DNA of 24,810 nt from a bacterium (lineage in GTDB: Bacteria > Latescibacterota > Latescibacteria > Latescibacterales > Latescibacteraceae): the NCBI GenBank assembly GCA_021372535.1, contig JAJFUH010000032.1, positions 1 through 24,810 of the forward strand. Reading direction: 5' to 3'. Position numbers and translations under genes: made by a program. This document shows, one piece after another, positions 1-8,210 of this stretch (positions within the stretch are counted from its first letter, which is position 1; each line of letters starts with the position of its first letter). Under the pieces are notes generated by a model, which had not been told where the DNA came from, made no database searches, and worked only from the letters and a program-made list of their open reading frames with translations.

Positions 1-272
1 GAGTCCTCCTGTTAATACATTGAAAAATGCGTATGCACTATGTAGAATCAATTTCCTGAATTCATAAAAATATCTCGCAAGCACGCGAAATCGCAAATAG
101 TTATACTACATTATCCGTATTGTTGTTGTGAATTTTCCAGAAATGCTCATAGTGTCATTGCCATAAAAAACATATTCGTGTAAATTCGTGGTCGATTGAA
201 TTTTGTGAATCCGGGCTCAGAAGGGGTCATAATGCAAATGCTTTAAGCATATCCCGAAATTCATGGTTTCTC
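1..272. other. Non-coding left edge
   Basis: No convincing gene is visible here. The stretch is AT-rich and lies downstream of the minus-strand lipoprotein gene. It holds a 7-base direct repeat, ATTCGTG at 174-180 and 184-190, with a 10-base period, and a small palindrome ATGCTTTAAGCAT near 238-250. Neither is followed by a T-run on the minus strand, so I do not call a terminator. Confidence 0.5.
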
Positions 273-833
273 TCACTGATTCTGACCGGGCAGTGTGCCG
301 GTTTTAAGCGAGTCTGAAGGATTCTGTGTCCCAATTTTCTGTACTACCGACCACTTTTCGACCGGCAGGCCAATATTATCAATCAGCACCTGAGCTGAAG
401 CCGCCAGCCCCGAATCCGGGTATTGAGTGATAAACTTCTTTAAAACCTCTAAGGTTTTGTCGTTGTCCTTTATTTCATCATAGTACATATATCCGAGTAA
501 AAACATACCTTTAAAAGCTTCAGCCGAGCCGGGATACTTCTCGATAAGCCGGTTGAAACTCTCAACCGCCAGATCGAACTGTTTCTGTCCCTGGTACGCC
601 ATGGCAAGTGCGAGCATCACTTCCGGAGCCCGGCGGTCTTTCGGGAACTTTTTCTCAAAGTGCTTCAGAGTCTTGACACCTTCGTCAAACGTCTCTTTGT
701 TCTGAATCTGATTTTTCCCTTCGGTATACAGCTCATCGGGCGATTTTCCGCATCCGGCATATACCATCATGAGTATTGCACATGCACCCGCAACTCTAGA
801 GATTTTCCCGGGCCAAACAACATAGATGTCCAT
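273..833 (-). CDS. TPR-repeat outer-membrane lipoprotein (BamD/YbgF-like)
   Basis: This 186-residue protein starts with a hydrophobic signal segment ending in a lipobox-like VYAGC, which puts the lipidated cysteine at residue 28. Residues about 70-155 form tetratricopeptide-type helical pairs, with patterns such as AMAYQGQKQFDLAVESF and LIEKYPGSAEAF, as in BamD, YbgF and other envelope TPR proteins. The family usually scaffolds periplasmic or outer-membrane complexes; the partner here is unknown. The C-terminal 30 residues are polar and probably disordered. The gene lies 33 bases downstream of the fmdB-like gene and probably shares its promoter. An AGGAGG motif lies 13 bases before the chosen ATG, a longer spacing than ideal. 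BamD itself is larger (about 240 residues), so I do not assign that name. Confidence 0.8.
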   Translation of the reverse strand: MDIYVVWPGKISRVAGACAILMMVYAGCGKSPDELYTEGKNQIQNKETFDEGVKTLKHFEKKFPKDRRAPEVMLALAMAYQGQKQFDLAVESFNRLIEKYPGSAEAFKGMFLLGYMYYDEIKDNDKTLEVLKKFITQYPDSGLAASAQVLIDNIGLPVEKWSVVQKIGTQNPSDSLKTGTLPGQNQ

Positions 834-866
834 GACGAATGTCCATCCTCCTGTAAACAGTAAAAC

Positions 867-1145
867 CTACTTTTCAGCAGCAGTAATCTTCTTTTCGGAA
901 TTCTTTGATGTCGTTTTTGATTCAAAAGACGGCTTATCAGCTTTTGCCGCATTCTTGTATGAGTCGCTCCGGTAATCGGTGGCATAAAAACCGCTTCCCT
1001 TGAATATAAGACCTCCGCCCAGACCGATTACACGCTCAACAGTTCCTTTGCAAACAGGACATGTTTTAACAGGGTCATCATTCATGCTCTGAAACAGCTC
1101 GAAAGAATGACCGCACTTTTTACATTTATATTCGTATGTCGGCAT
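867..1145 (-). CDS. FmdB-family zinc-ribbon protein
   Basis: This small 92-residue protein opens with MPTYEYKCKKCGHSFE and has two cysteine pairs, C8-x2-C11 and C29-x2-C32, forming a zinc ribbon. It continues with the glycine-rich GLGGGLIFKGSGFYATDYR segment typical of FmdB/CxxC_CxxC_SSSS proteins. The C-terminal tail is rich in lysine, serine and alanine, as usual in the family. The family name comes from a putative regulator of formamidase, but its molecular role is not established. GGAGG sits four bases before the ATG, so the start is secure. A sigma-70 promoter lies just upstream, and the TPR lipoprotein gene follows in the same direction. Confidence 0.9.
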   Translation of the reverse strand: MPTYEYKCKKCGHSFELFQSMNDDPVKTCPVCKGTVERVIGLGGGLIFKGSGFYATDYRSDSYKNAAKADKPSFESKTTSKNSEKKITAAEK

Positions 1146-1185
1146 AAGACCTCCGATAATTTCAAGTTCTAAAGAATAAATATCT

Positions 1186-1214
1186 AATATAATGAACTAC
1201 TTTGGTACAGTCAA
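1186..1214 (-). promoter_or_regulatory. Sigma-70 promoter for the fmdB-like/lipoprotein unit
   Basis: On the minus strand a TTGACT -35 box (1209-1214) and a TATATT -10 box (1186-1191) are separated by exactly 17 bases. Each box matches consensus at 5 of 6 positions. The expected transcript start is about 35 bases upstream of the fmdB-like ATG at 1145. Confidence 0.7.
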
Positions 1215-1415
1215 GGAAGATAACTGCTTCAGCATGTTTCATAGTGTGATACTACGCATGATACTAAAAAAAGTTTCATAACGAGTCACTGTCTGTTTTT
1301 AAAAAATATCTGAGGTTGCCGTGAAGAAAACTCATAGCGGTATCTATCCGGCAAAATCACGAAAGAACATGGAGCCTTGTAATGATGAAAAAATCTGACT
1401 CATGCGGGTGAAGTA

Positions 1416-2888
1416 TCAGTTATCGGAAATACGGTACTGCTTGAGTTTTCTGTAGAGCGTCCGTTCTCCGATACCGAGCAGCCTGGCGGCTTTCCTGCGG
1501 TTTCCCCGTGTGTGATCGAGAGCATCGATGATTGCCTGACGTTCGAGTTCTTCGAGCGTGGGCTCGTTGCCGTTTTCAATGGGTACGACCTCGCGGATTG
1601 GCGGATAATCAGTTTCGGCATGAACAATGCGGTTTTCAAACAGGAGTTCCCTGATTTCGCCAATATCCCGTTTCAAATCGAGAAGCGTACGGTAGATGAG
1701 CTCCCGTTCGATCTGCTCGGTCTTTTTTTCAGCAGGAACGGGCAAACCATATTGACGGTCGATTTCATCGAGGAGATGAGGAGGAATATCATCGGGGCCG
1801 ATTGTATGAACAGTGGTGAGCGCAAGGCAGCTTTCCACGAAATTTCTCAACTCTCGGACATTGCCTGTCCATCGCATACGTGACAGAACAGCCTTGGATT
1901 CATCGGTGAACCGCCGCAGCGGAAGCCGGTTTTCCTCAGCGTACAAACGTACGAGACGGTCGAGAAGCAGGGGGATATCTTCCGGGCGCTCACGGAGCGG
2001 CGGTACGAAAATATCAAGAACCTTGATACGGTAGTAGAGATCCCTCCTGAACGCGCCTTTTTCGACCGATAAGCCCAGATTACGGTTAGTGGCGGTAATC
2101 ACCCTGACATCGACCGGAATGACATCGGTTCCCCCGACACGCATGATTTCGCGTTCTTCAAGCACTCTCAGGAGCCGGATCTGGGTGGAGTGAGGAATTT
2201 CGCCAATTTCATCGAGGAAAATGGTGCCGTGGTCTGCACGCTCGAACATGCCGATCCGCCGGGCGGTTGCGCCGGTAAACGAGCCCTTTTCATGGCCGAA
2301 CAGCTCGCTTTCGAGAATACCTTCAGCCAGAGCCGCGCAGTTGACCGCCAGGAACGGCTCCTCGGATCGCTGGGAAACCGCATGAATGGCGCGGGCAATC
2401 ACTTCTTTTCCCGTTCCGCTTTCACCGGTGATAAGAATGGTAATCGGGGTGGCGCCGATCTGCATGATGGTCTGAATGATTTCTTCCATAGCGGGGGACC
2501 GGCCGATAAGCCCGGCCTTCCTGACAATAATGGATCGCATCTTCAGCCGCTGCATGGTTTCATTAAACATCTGTCTCCGCAGCGGTTTATCGACCGAATA
2601 ATGAGCGGAAAGTCGTCGACCAAGCATTTCGCGCTGCTCGTGATCGAGAGGCCCGAGAAGCAGCACAACCGTCTCCATCAGCTCATCAGCACGCTCTCCG
2701 GCAAGGCCGATGAGCTCCGTGGGACGTATCGAGCAGTCCAGCAGGACAGCATCGAATTCACGGGTTCCGATACCGGCCGATGCCTCTTTAACCGTTGTGG
2801 CCAGAGTGAGCCGGTCACCCTCTTGATCGGAATAATTCTGAACAGCCGTAATGATTTCGGTATCTTTTGAAAGCAGGAGTATTTTCAT
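1416..2888 (-). CDS. Sigma-54-dependent activator (NtrC family) with degenerate receiver
   Basis: The protein has 490 residues and three domains. Residues 1-115 are receiver-like, with D51 at the phospho-acceptor place and K101 in VDKPL. The usual acidic pair is reduced to D9, and the conserved Ser/Thr is missing (VVLLLGP, 74-80). Residues about 128-370 are an AAA+ sigma-54 interaction domain with Walker A GESGTGKE (155-162), a GSFTGA loop (202-207, a common form of GAFTGA), Walker [11 protein letters not shown] and an arginine-finger region [10 protein letters not shown] charged linker (about 380-445) precedes a Fis-type helix-turn-helix at 447-486 ([21 protein letters not shown]). It should bind enhancer sites and remodel sigma-54 polymerase. 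No histidine kinase is adjacent. The ATG has no strong ribosome binding site. Confidence 0.92.
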   Translation of the reverse strand: MKILLLSKDTEIITAVQNYSDQEGDRLTLATTVKEASAGIGTREFDAVLLDCSIRPTELIGLAGERADELMETVVLLLGPLDHEQREMLGRRLSAHYSVDKPLRRQMFNETMQRLKMRSIIVRKAGLIGRSPAMEEIIQTIMQIGATPITILITGESGTGKEVIARAIHAVSQRSEEPFLAVNCAALAEGILESELFGHEKGSFTGATARRIGMFERADHGTIFLDEIGEIPHSTQIRLLRVLEEREIMRVGGTDVIPVDVRVITATNRNLGLSVEKGAFRRDLYYRIKVLDIFVPPLRERPEDIPLLLDRLVRLYAEENRLPLRRFTDESKAVLSRMRWTGNVRELRNFVESCLALTTVHTIGPDDIPPHLLDEIDRQYGLPVPAEKKTEQIERELIYRTLLDLKRDIGEIRELLFENRIVHAETDYPPIREVVPIENGNEPTLEELERQAIIDALDHTRGNRRKAARLLGIGERTLYRKLKQYRISDN

Positions 2889-3023
2889 CGTTCACAATGT
2901 TTCGGGATGTGCATACGGATTTGTGATCGTCTTGACCGGATTCAATTTAAAAAACTGCATTGTCATAAGATACGATTTGAGCGGGAAATAATAAAATGAT
3001 TTTTTACCGCACTACTGAACAAA

Positions 3024-3038
3024 GCAGACGGCTTCTGC
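3024..3038 (-). terminator. Weak candidate terminator for the CRP-family gene
   Basis: On the minus strand GCAGA-AGCCG-TCTGC forms a 5-bp stem with a 5-base loop, followed by TTTGTT. It lies about 50 bases past the stop codon of the CRP-family gene. The stem is short and the T-run interrupted, so this is tentative. Confidence 0.3.
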
Positions 3039-3089
3039 GGGGGGATGGGCACAGGAAAAGCTTTTAAATCGTCAACCGATACGGACAGC

Positions 3090-3767
3090 TTAAAAATAGA
3101 GATCGCGTTTGAATACCTCCACATCAAAGATGGTCACGTCTTTTCCGGACATCTCGATATATTTTTTCAGTTCGAGCTGTTTCAGAACCCGTGTAACCGT
3201 CTCACGGGTGGTACCGACCATGTTGGCGAGCTCCTGATGAGTGGGCCGTGATTTGATAGTCACTGTGTTACCGGAAGGTTCCCCGCGCTCTTCGGCCAGT
3301 TGCATGAGGATACCGGCTACCCGGCCGGTGACGTCCAGCAGGGCGAGGCTTTCGATTCGTTCGTCGGCTTTACGGAGCCGTGAGGCAAGCTCTTCAAGGA
3401 GTTTGAGCGCGATATGCGGATGATTTTCGAGCAAACGGTAAAAATCGCACCTCCGAATCAACTGTAACTCAGAGTCCTCCATGGATATGACCGATGCCGA
3501 CCGGGGTTTACCGTCCAGAAGTGACATTTCACCGAAGAAATCACCCTCACCGAGAATGGAAAATATTACCTCTTTACCATTTTCGGTAAATGTAGTTACC
3601 TTGACTTTTCCGTTGATAATTATAAATAATGTATCACCTTCTTCGGCTTCAAGAAGAATGATTTTTTCTTTCGGGAAGGTTTTATTGATGATGACATGTT
3701 TTATCGCTTCCAGCTCATCGTCCTTGAGTGACGAAAAGAGAGGAATTTGCTGAAGTAGATTCGTCAT
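3090..3767 (-). CDS. CRP/FNR-family transcriptional regulator
   Basis: I take the ATG at 3767 (MTNLLQQIPLF), giving 225 residues, because GGAG lies six bases upstream; an in-frame extension to 3800 exists but has no such site. Residues about 8-125 form the cyclic-nucleotide-binding fold. The phosphate-binding cassette is GEMSLLDGKPRSA (79-91), with E80, R89 and S90 at the positions that contact cAMP in E. coli CRP. A long dimerisation helix (about 115-150) leads to a winged helix-turn-helix whose recognition helix reads GTTRETVTRVLKQL (185-198). There is no FNR-type cysteine cluster, so iron-sulphur oxygen sensing is unlikely. The ligand could be cAMP, c-di-GMP or none. Confidence 0.9.
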   Translation of the reverse strand: MTNLLQQIPLFSSLKDDELEAIKHVIINKTFPKEKIILLEAEEGDTLFIIINGKVKVTTFTENGKEVIFSILGEGDFFGEMSLLDGKPRSASVISMEDSELQLIRRCDFYRLLENHPHIALKLLEELASRLRKADERIESLALLDVTGRVAGILMQLAEERGEPSGNTVTIKSRPTHQELANMVGTTRETVTRVLKQLELKKYIEMSGKDVTIFDVEVFKRDLYF

Positions 3768-3808
3768 GGGCTTCTCCATTACGCCGGTGTTTGTACGCAA
3801 TTTATAAT

Positions 3809-3837
3809 ATAGTATATAGTTTTTTTATTTAAAGCAA
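3809..3837 (-). promoter_or_regulatory. Possible sigma-70 promoter for the CRP-family gene
   Basis: On the minus strand TTGCTT (3832-3837) and TACTAT (3809-3814) are 17 bases apart, about 45 bases upstream of the start. The region is very AT-rich, so chance matches are likely. Confidence 0.3.
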
Positions 3838-4006
3838 TATAAATGTTGACAGGTTATTGAATAATTATTACGAAAAGATCGTTCATAATGGTTCCATGAG
3901 CGATTATCGAAATTTCCCGAACGAAATTACCGCTGCCGATGAATGCTGAATAGGTAAGGCACACAAAATCTGATTGGCGACACGATAGTGTTCCGAGACG
4001 GATTGT

Positions 4007-5131
4007 TTACGATTCCGCGGGTTCTTCCGGGACGAAATCCGCCGAAGACCGTCTGAGCCTGAGATCATCACCATCTTTCCGCTTTCTGACAGCCAGATAT
4101 ATGAGAACCTGGGCGCTGAAAAAGCAACTGAATGCATATGATAAAACCAGGACGGCGATCATCAGGTAGCTCATTCCAAGTATTACGCCTGCGCTGTGAA
4201 CGGCGGTGGATACACCGGATATATCGGATATCGATATCACAGGGTAGGCAAAGTTAAACCGGTCGAAGAAAGCGATAATGTGCAAGGCAAGATCGAGAGC
4301 TCCGGGAACACGGTAAAGAGCAATGGTAAAAATATCGTGAATCGAGCTTCCGAAAAGCAGACCGCATGTGACATTCGTTCCGAATATGGAAAAGAATGAG
4401 AACAGCGCGAATATCAAGGTGCTGACTGCCGTAATGACTTTTGCGGTTACCTCATATATGAATAACCGGCAGGGTTGAAGAAGAACGGAAGTGAATGTCT
4501 GGATAACCGTTTCGAGAACATCCTCGCAGAGACATGCGGTAATCGATGGAATGAGGACCAGTCCGAAGAGAAACACCAGTTTTACGGCAATGCCCAGCAT
4601 TCCCCATACAATAACGGGAATACTGCTGACCGCAAAGATAAGCTCCCCCACATAAGGTATCCTTCCCACAGCGCCCCAGATCAGTAATGTGACAGGGAAA
4701 ATCAGGAACAGCGCACCGAGTATTACGACAGATACGATTGCAGTCGAACCGTATTTACGAGAGAATTGCAGCGCTTCCCGTACCTGAAAAACATCATTGC
4801 CGCGGACATCTTCAAATGCAATACGACTGACAGCCGTTGCGGTCGCCAGCAGGTAAAACAGCGCAAACATGATTGTCAGACCATAAAGTATATACTGCCA
4901 TGTTCCTCTGAATTCAGTCAGGAGAACGGGAAAAAACTCGAAATAGCGAAAAAGGGGCATTATACCTGCAGACCTGCCGGCTTCCGTGAGGAACAGGGAA
5001 ATATACGTACCGATAATGTATATGAGCCAGGCAACAAGGATACCTCTGAATGAAACCGATATTTTCCGCCATGACCATGCGAGTTTTGGAACCTTGAGAA
5101 TATCCCGGATATCAAAATGAAGGTCAGTCAT
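4007..5131 (-). CDS. Polytopic membrane protein of unknown function
   Basis: This is a 374-residue integral membrane protein that I cannot assign to a family. Hydrophobic segments appear around residues 27-50, 78-100, 130-160, 165-205, 228-255 and 312-350, consistent with six or more membrane spans. The N-terminus (MTDLHFDIRDILKVPKLAWSWRKISVSF) is amphipathic and looks cytoplasmic. The C-terminal tail (RKRKDGDDLRLRRSSADF) is strongly basic then acidic and is also probably cytoplasmic. No catalytic motif or transporter signature stands out. AGAGG seven bases before the ATG supports the start. The gene stands alone between the CRP-family regulator and the HtrA-like gene, with gaps over 200 bases on both sides. 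Confidence 0.75.
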   Translation of the reverse strand: MTDLHFDIRDILKVPKLAWSWRKISVSFRGILVAWLIYIIGTYISLFLTEAGRSAGIMPLFRYFEFFPVLLTEFRGTWQYILYGLTIMFALFYLLATATAVSRIAFEDVRGNDVFQVREALQFSRKYGSTAIVSVVILGALFLIFPVTLLIWGAVGRIPYVGELIFAVSSIPVIVWGMLGIAVKLVFLFGLVLIPSITACLCEDVLETVIQTFTSVLLQPCRLFIYEVTAKVITAVSTLIFALFSFFSIFGTNVTCGLLFGSSIHDIFTIALYRVPGALDLALHIIAFFDRFNFAYPVISISDISGVSTAVHSAGVILGMSYLMIAVLVLSYAFSCFFSAQVLIYLAVRKRKDGDDLRLRRSSADFVPEEPAES

Positions 5132-5593
5132 TATCAGCCTCTTTCGCAGGACCGCCGGAATCGGGTTTTACAGGTTTTTCCCTGAAAGAACGAGATAGGC
5201 AGGAAACACTGATCGGAAATTGCATGTATACCTGTTATAGCTCTTTATTATCCGATCTATTCACAAGACTTGTACACGACAGTATAAATTATTACGCCTT
5301 TTATTGTGGAGGATGCCGAAAAAGTCCGTCATGACTGTCACACCGAACTCTTTTCAGTATCTTCTTTCTCTGTATGCACCGATATAAGACATATGTATCA
5401 GTAAAAGAATCCCCCGGAGCACTGCTCCGGGATAACTCATTGAATACAAAGGCAAGAATCGAACAGTTAATCACAAGAAATAATATATTGTGTTTTAGTA
5501 TGAAAAAGAAAGAAAAAAATACACGGAGAAACTGCTTAAGGAATGGTTACGGGTATTATAGCCGAATGCCGGTTCCATGAACTGTCTGTTGTA
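5132..5593. other. Intergenic region, 462 bp
   Basis: No supportable gene is present. A short plus-strand frame at 5374-5580 has no ribosome binding site and a composition unlike the neighbouring genes. The main structure is the 19-base palindrome at 5413-5431, listed separately as a likely terminator. The part nearest 5131 should contain the promoter of the membrane-protein gene, but I cannot pick convincing boxes. Confidence 0.5.
5401..5431 (-). terminator. Probable rho-independent terminator after the HtrA-like gene
   Basis: CCCGGAGCACTGCTCCGGG (5413-5431) is a 9+1+9 palindrome that folds into a GC-rich hairpin. On the minus strand it is followed by GGATTCTTTTAC, a moderately T-rich tract. 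It lies about 160 bases past the HtrA-like stop codon. On the plus strand no T-run follows, so the minus-strand reading is preferred. Confidence 0.5.
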
Positions 5594-6637
5594 TTATTTT
5601 GATAACGGTCGACTGATTAACGTCGCTTTAAACTGGAGTATGGAATCCTGACGTATGACTTTAATAGGCACAGTATCGCCTGATTTTGTCGATGCCACTG
5701 CTGTGATCATTTCTTTGGGGGTAGAGACCGGAAATCCGTTATACTCGATAATCATATCATGAGGCTGGAGTCCACACTGGGCTGCGGGGCTGTTTTCCGC
5801 AACACTCTGAATTTTGACTCCCTTATCGCCATTATTATCGCCTTCAATAAAAGGAATCGAAATCCCGAGCCAGCCGCTCTGGGTTTGTTCATTATTGATA
5901 ATTGAGTATGCAATAACAGAAGCATATTCCATGGGAATTACAACATAGAAATTATTTTCCCCGGAGATTTCACCTTCCGGCAAGAACTTATCTTTCACGT
6001 GAAAAGCAAGTATACCCAACAGCTTTTCAGCGCTGTCGAACACAGGAGTACCTGCGGTTCCCGGATTCCCGGGGATCGATACCAGAACAGCTCCATCCGA
6101 ATCATGAATTTTGCTGATAACTCCCTGCGTTACTAAATGCTCATTTTCGGGATGAACACCGAGCAGTATTACTTTATTTCCCGGATGTATGGAATTCCAT
6201 TTACTGATCGGCGGAGGAGTGAACAGGAACGGCTTCATGATTTTAAGGATGGCGATTTTCTCGGTTTTGTCGGTTCCCACGATTTCGGCATGACTTTCGT
6301 CACCCGATCGTGAAACCACGACAACTTTTTCAGCTTTTTTAACGACACAGAGGAATGTAATAAGATGTCCCTGTTCGTCGATAGGAAAAGCAGTACCGAC
6401 ATTTCTGCACCAGCGTGTTTTATTTTTGATCTGCTTATCGTCTGTGTCGCCCTTGAGTTTAGTGTATGCATTGACGGTATATACGCTGTTTTTGTACTTA
6501 GCCTCGATTTTTTCGCTGAGAATTCGTATCTCGGCATCAGACGGCTGTTCCTCGGAATACAGCAATGCTCCCCGACAGCAGATTAACAAGGGCAGCATAA
6601 GAAGGGCAAAATGTTTTGGCCGTTTTATCATAGGCAT
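5594..6637 (-). CDS. HtrA/DegP-like pseudoprotease with PDZ domain
   Basis: The protein has 347 residues from the ATG at 6637: an N-terminal signal sequence, a trypsin-like HtrA fold (about 45-245) and one PDZ domain (about 255-343, from GWLGISIPF to the C-terminus). The fold is recognisable from VGTAFPIDEQGHLIT, VVGTDKTEKIAILKI and NPGTAGTPVFD. All three triad positions are changed. The NHV histidine is C97 (TFLCVV), the D-(L/I)-A-V-L aspartate is K127 (EKIAIL), and the GNSGGP serine is A195 (GTAGTP). It should therefore not cleave peptides, but could still bind C-terminal peptides or unfolded proteins in the periplasm. It lies 158 bases downstream of the anti-sigma gene, the place usually held by an active HtrA. 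No clear ribosome binding site fixes the start; ATG at 6628 is also possible. Confidence 0.88.
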   Translation of the reverse strand: MPMIKRPKHFALLMLPLLICCRGALLYSEEQPSDAEIRILSEKIEAKYKNSVYTVNAYTKLKGDTDDKQIKNKTRWCRNVGTAFPIDEQGHLITFLCVVKKAEKVVVVSRSGDESHAEIVGTDKTEKIAILKIMKPFLFTPPPISKWNSIHPGNKVILLGVHPENEHLVTQGVISKIHDSDGAVLVSIPGNPGTAGTPVFDSAEKLLGILAFHVKDKFLPEGEISGENNFYVVIPMEYASVIAYSIINNEQTQSGWLGISIPFIEGDNNGDKGVKIQSVAENSPAAQCGLQPHDMIIEYNGFPVSTPKEMITAVASTKSGDTVPIKVIRQDSILQFKATLISRPLSK

Positions 6638-6795
6638 CAAGAGGGCGTTGATAAAGTCACTCTTTCACACGCCCGGTGACGAAATATTGTTTTGTTGTCA
6701 AGGGCATATAAATCGGCCCCCGAATCAGTTATCGGGGATTCGTACCGATTCCTGACTACCTGTATCATCACATACAGTGTTTATTACCAGACTTT

Positions 6796-7389
6796 TTAAA
6801 AATTTATGAGACTTGCTGATCTTATCGTCTGTTTCTGTGATCTGACCGCCTGCATGTTTTGAAGAAAAATCCCGCCTTCGATATCTGTGGGATGAACAGT
6901 TTCAAGCACATAATATACATACACAATCTCGTCAGCGCTATTTTCAGCTTCTTTAACCATTTCGGCGCCGCTCGGAGAATTCATGTTCGATATTCTGGTA
7001 CCTGAATCAAAAGTATTACGGGCATCGGAATAGAAAAACAATGCGGCCACAACTATCATCGAGAATACAGGGACAGTAATAAAAGTCCTTATGTTTTCCC
7101 TTATAAAGAGAGAAAAGCGATAAAAGGGATTCTGGAGACGAGCATTTTCGAGCCGAATCCGCGACCGTAACGTGAAGTTAAACTCGGGTGATGTCGTGAC
7201 AGGCGAAAGCCGTGAAAGCACTTTAACGATGCTTCCCATTTCTTTCATGGCTTTGTTGCATTTCTGACACTGCGAAGCATGTTCGAGGAAACGAATTTTT
7301 ACAGTGTCGGCAAGTTCTTCATCAATGTACGCCCTTAAATGTTTTTTGAACATTCTGCATGTAAAAGCTTCTTCATTAGCATTTTTCAC
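6796..7389 (-). CDS. Zinc-finger anti-sigma factor (RseA/RsrA-like)
   Basis: This 197-residue single-pass membrane protein has an N-terminal anti-sigma domain. It carries the zinc ligand pattern H37-x3-C41-x2-C44 (HASQCQKC) with C11 as the likely fourth ligand (zf-HC2 type). A transmembrane helix lies at about 103-120, followed by a periplasmic tail of some 75 residues with no recognised domain. Such proteins hold their partner ECF sigma factor at the membrane until regulated proteolysis or a redox change releases it. The gene directly follows the sigma gene. I use the GTG at 7389: a full AAGGAGG lies upstream, though with 12 bases between, and the closer GTG hits a stop at once. Confidence 0.88.
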   Translation of the reverse strand: MKNANEEAFTCRMFKKHLRAYIDEELADTVKIRFLEHASQCQKCNKAMKEMGSIVKVLSRLSPVTTSPEFNFTLRSRIRLENARLQNPFYRFSLFIRENIRTFITVPVFSMIVVAALFFYSDARNTFDSGTRISNMNSPSGAEMVKEAENSADEIVYVYYVLETVHPTDIEGGIFLQNMQAVRSQKQTIRSASLINF

Positions 7390-7457
7390 TTCGTTATTTC
7401 ACCTCCTTGTTGTTTCTTTTTGAGTTGTGCGGGTTTTCGCGCTTGCATATCTATTGT

Positions 7458-7482
7458 ACTCACCTATACTGTTAAAAGTTCC
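7458..7482 (-). promoter_or_regulatory. Possible internal ECF-type promoter before the anti-sigma gene
   Basis: On the minus strand GGAACTT (7476-7482) matches the -35 element of RpoE-type sigma factors. The -10 region 16 bases after GGAAC reads GAGTAC, which is not a good match. It lies in the 157-bp gap between the sigma and anti-sigma genes. Confidence 0.25.
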
Positions 7483-7546
7483 TTATTACGAAAGAAACTA
7501 TTCATAAATTTTTTCCGAACTATACAATGAAACAGGAACTGCACCA

Positions 7547-8167
7547 TTAATTCTGAAACAATTCGTCGTCAGGGGAGTGCCCCTTAAGCTCTTTCTGAAG
7601 CTTCAACCGTGCACGGTTAACTCGAGATTTGACAGTGCCGACAGGGACTCCGATAATTTTGGAAATCTGTTTATAACTCATCCCCTGAATATCCCTCAGA
7701 ATCAATGCTTCCTTATATTTAATCTGGAGACTATCGATTGAATCCTGAACATTGTCATCGAGCATCCTTACAGCAGCAGCCCTGTCGGGACTCATTCCCG
7801 TATCGGGGAGTTCGAATGGTTTCTCTTCGTCATTGCTGCTGGTATCAATTGACAGGAACCTCCACCTTTTCCGTCGTCTCAATTCACTTTTGGCCAGGTT
7901 GCCCGCAATAGTAAAAATCCATGTCGAAAAATTCGCTATAGCCTTATAATCGCGCCGTTTTCTGAATACCCTGAGGAAAGTCTCCTGAACAATATCTTCG
8001 GCAACATCATGGTCCTTTACAAACCTGTATACAAAATTAATAAGCCTGTTTTTATAACGTTCAACAATGATGTCGAAAGCATCAATATCCCCATTTACCA
8101 GCCCATCGAGAAGTTCTTTATCCGAAATCGTTTCGTTATGTATCTTCATGGTAGTTGCGATCATCAT
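7547..8167 (-). CDS. ECF-family RNA polymerase sigma factor (RpoE-like)
   Basis: This 206-residue sigma factor has only the region 2 and region 4 domains. Region 2 covers about residues 24-100, with EDIVQETFLRVFRK (2.2) and FSTWIFTIAGNLAKSELRRR (2.4, -10 recognition). A linker of about 40 residues leads to region 4 at 140-195, with MSYKQISKIIGVPVGTVKSR as the helix-turn-helix reading the -35 box. No extra C-terminal domain is present, so it is a classical anti-sigma-controlled ECF factor. GGGAG eight bases before ATGATG supports the start at 8167, although the ATG at residue 7 is also usable. The anti-sigma and HtrA-like genes follow in the same direction, suggesting an envelope-stress regulon. 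A matching ECF promoter lies upstream. Confidence 0.93.
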   Translation of the reverse strand: MMIATTMKIHNETISDKELLDGLVNGDIDAFDIIVERYKNRLINFVYRFVKDHDVAEDIVQETFLRVFRKRRDYKAIANFSTWIFTIAGNLAKSELRRRKRWRFLSIDTSSNDEEKPFELPDTGMSPDRAAAVRMLDDNVQDSIDSLQIKYKEALILRDIQGMSYKQISKIIGVPVGTVKSRVNRARLKLQKELKGHSPDDELFQN

Positions 8168-8174
8168 GTTCCAT

Positions 8175-8210
8175 ACTCCCGGAGATGGTACTTATACAAC
8201 GACCGGGAGT
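8175..8210. repeat. Inverted repeat over the sigma-gene promoter and leader
   Basis: The 8-base arms ACTCCCGG (8175-8182) and CCGGGAGT (8203-8210) are exact complements, 20 bases apart. The arm nearest the gene contains its ribosome binding site (GGGAG on the minus strand). The other arm sits in the spacer of the candidate ECF promoter. It could be an operator; if transcription starts further upstream, it could be an RNA hairpin hiding the ribosome binding site. Confidence 0.5.

Noticed and set aside
1239-1264. Repeated TGATACTA as an operator
   Set aside because: An 8-base repeat in AT-rich non-coding DNA, not positioned against a convincing promoter.
2190-2870. Plus-strand frame of 226 codons
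   Set aside because: It is antisense to the sigma-54 activator, which has all AAA+ motifs; this is a shadow frame.
5374-5580. Plus-strand frame of 68 codons
   Set aside because: No ribosome binding site; it runs through the palindrome called as a minus-strand terminator and has an unlikely composition.
6717-6737. CCCCGA/TCGGGG hairpin between the anti-sigma and HtrA-like genes as a terminator
   Set aside because: The stem is only 6 bp with an 8-base loop, and no T-run follows on the minus strand.
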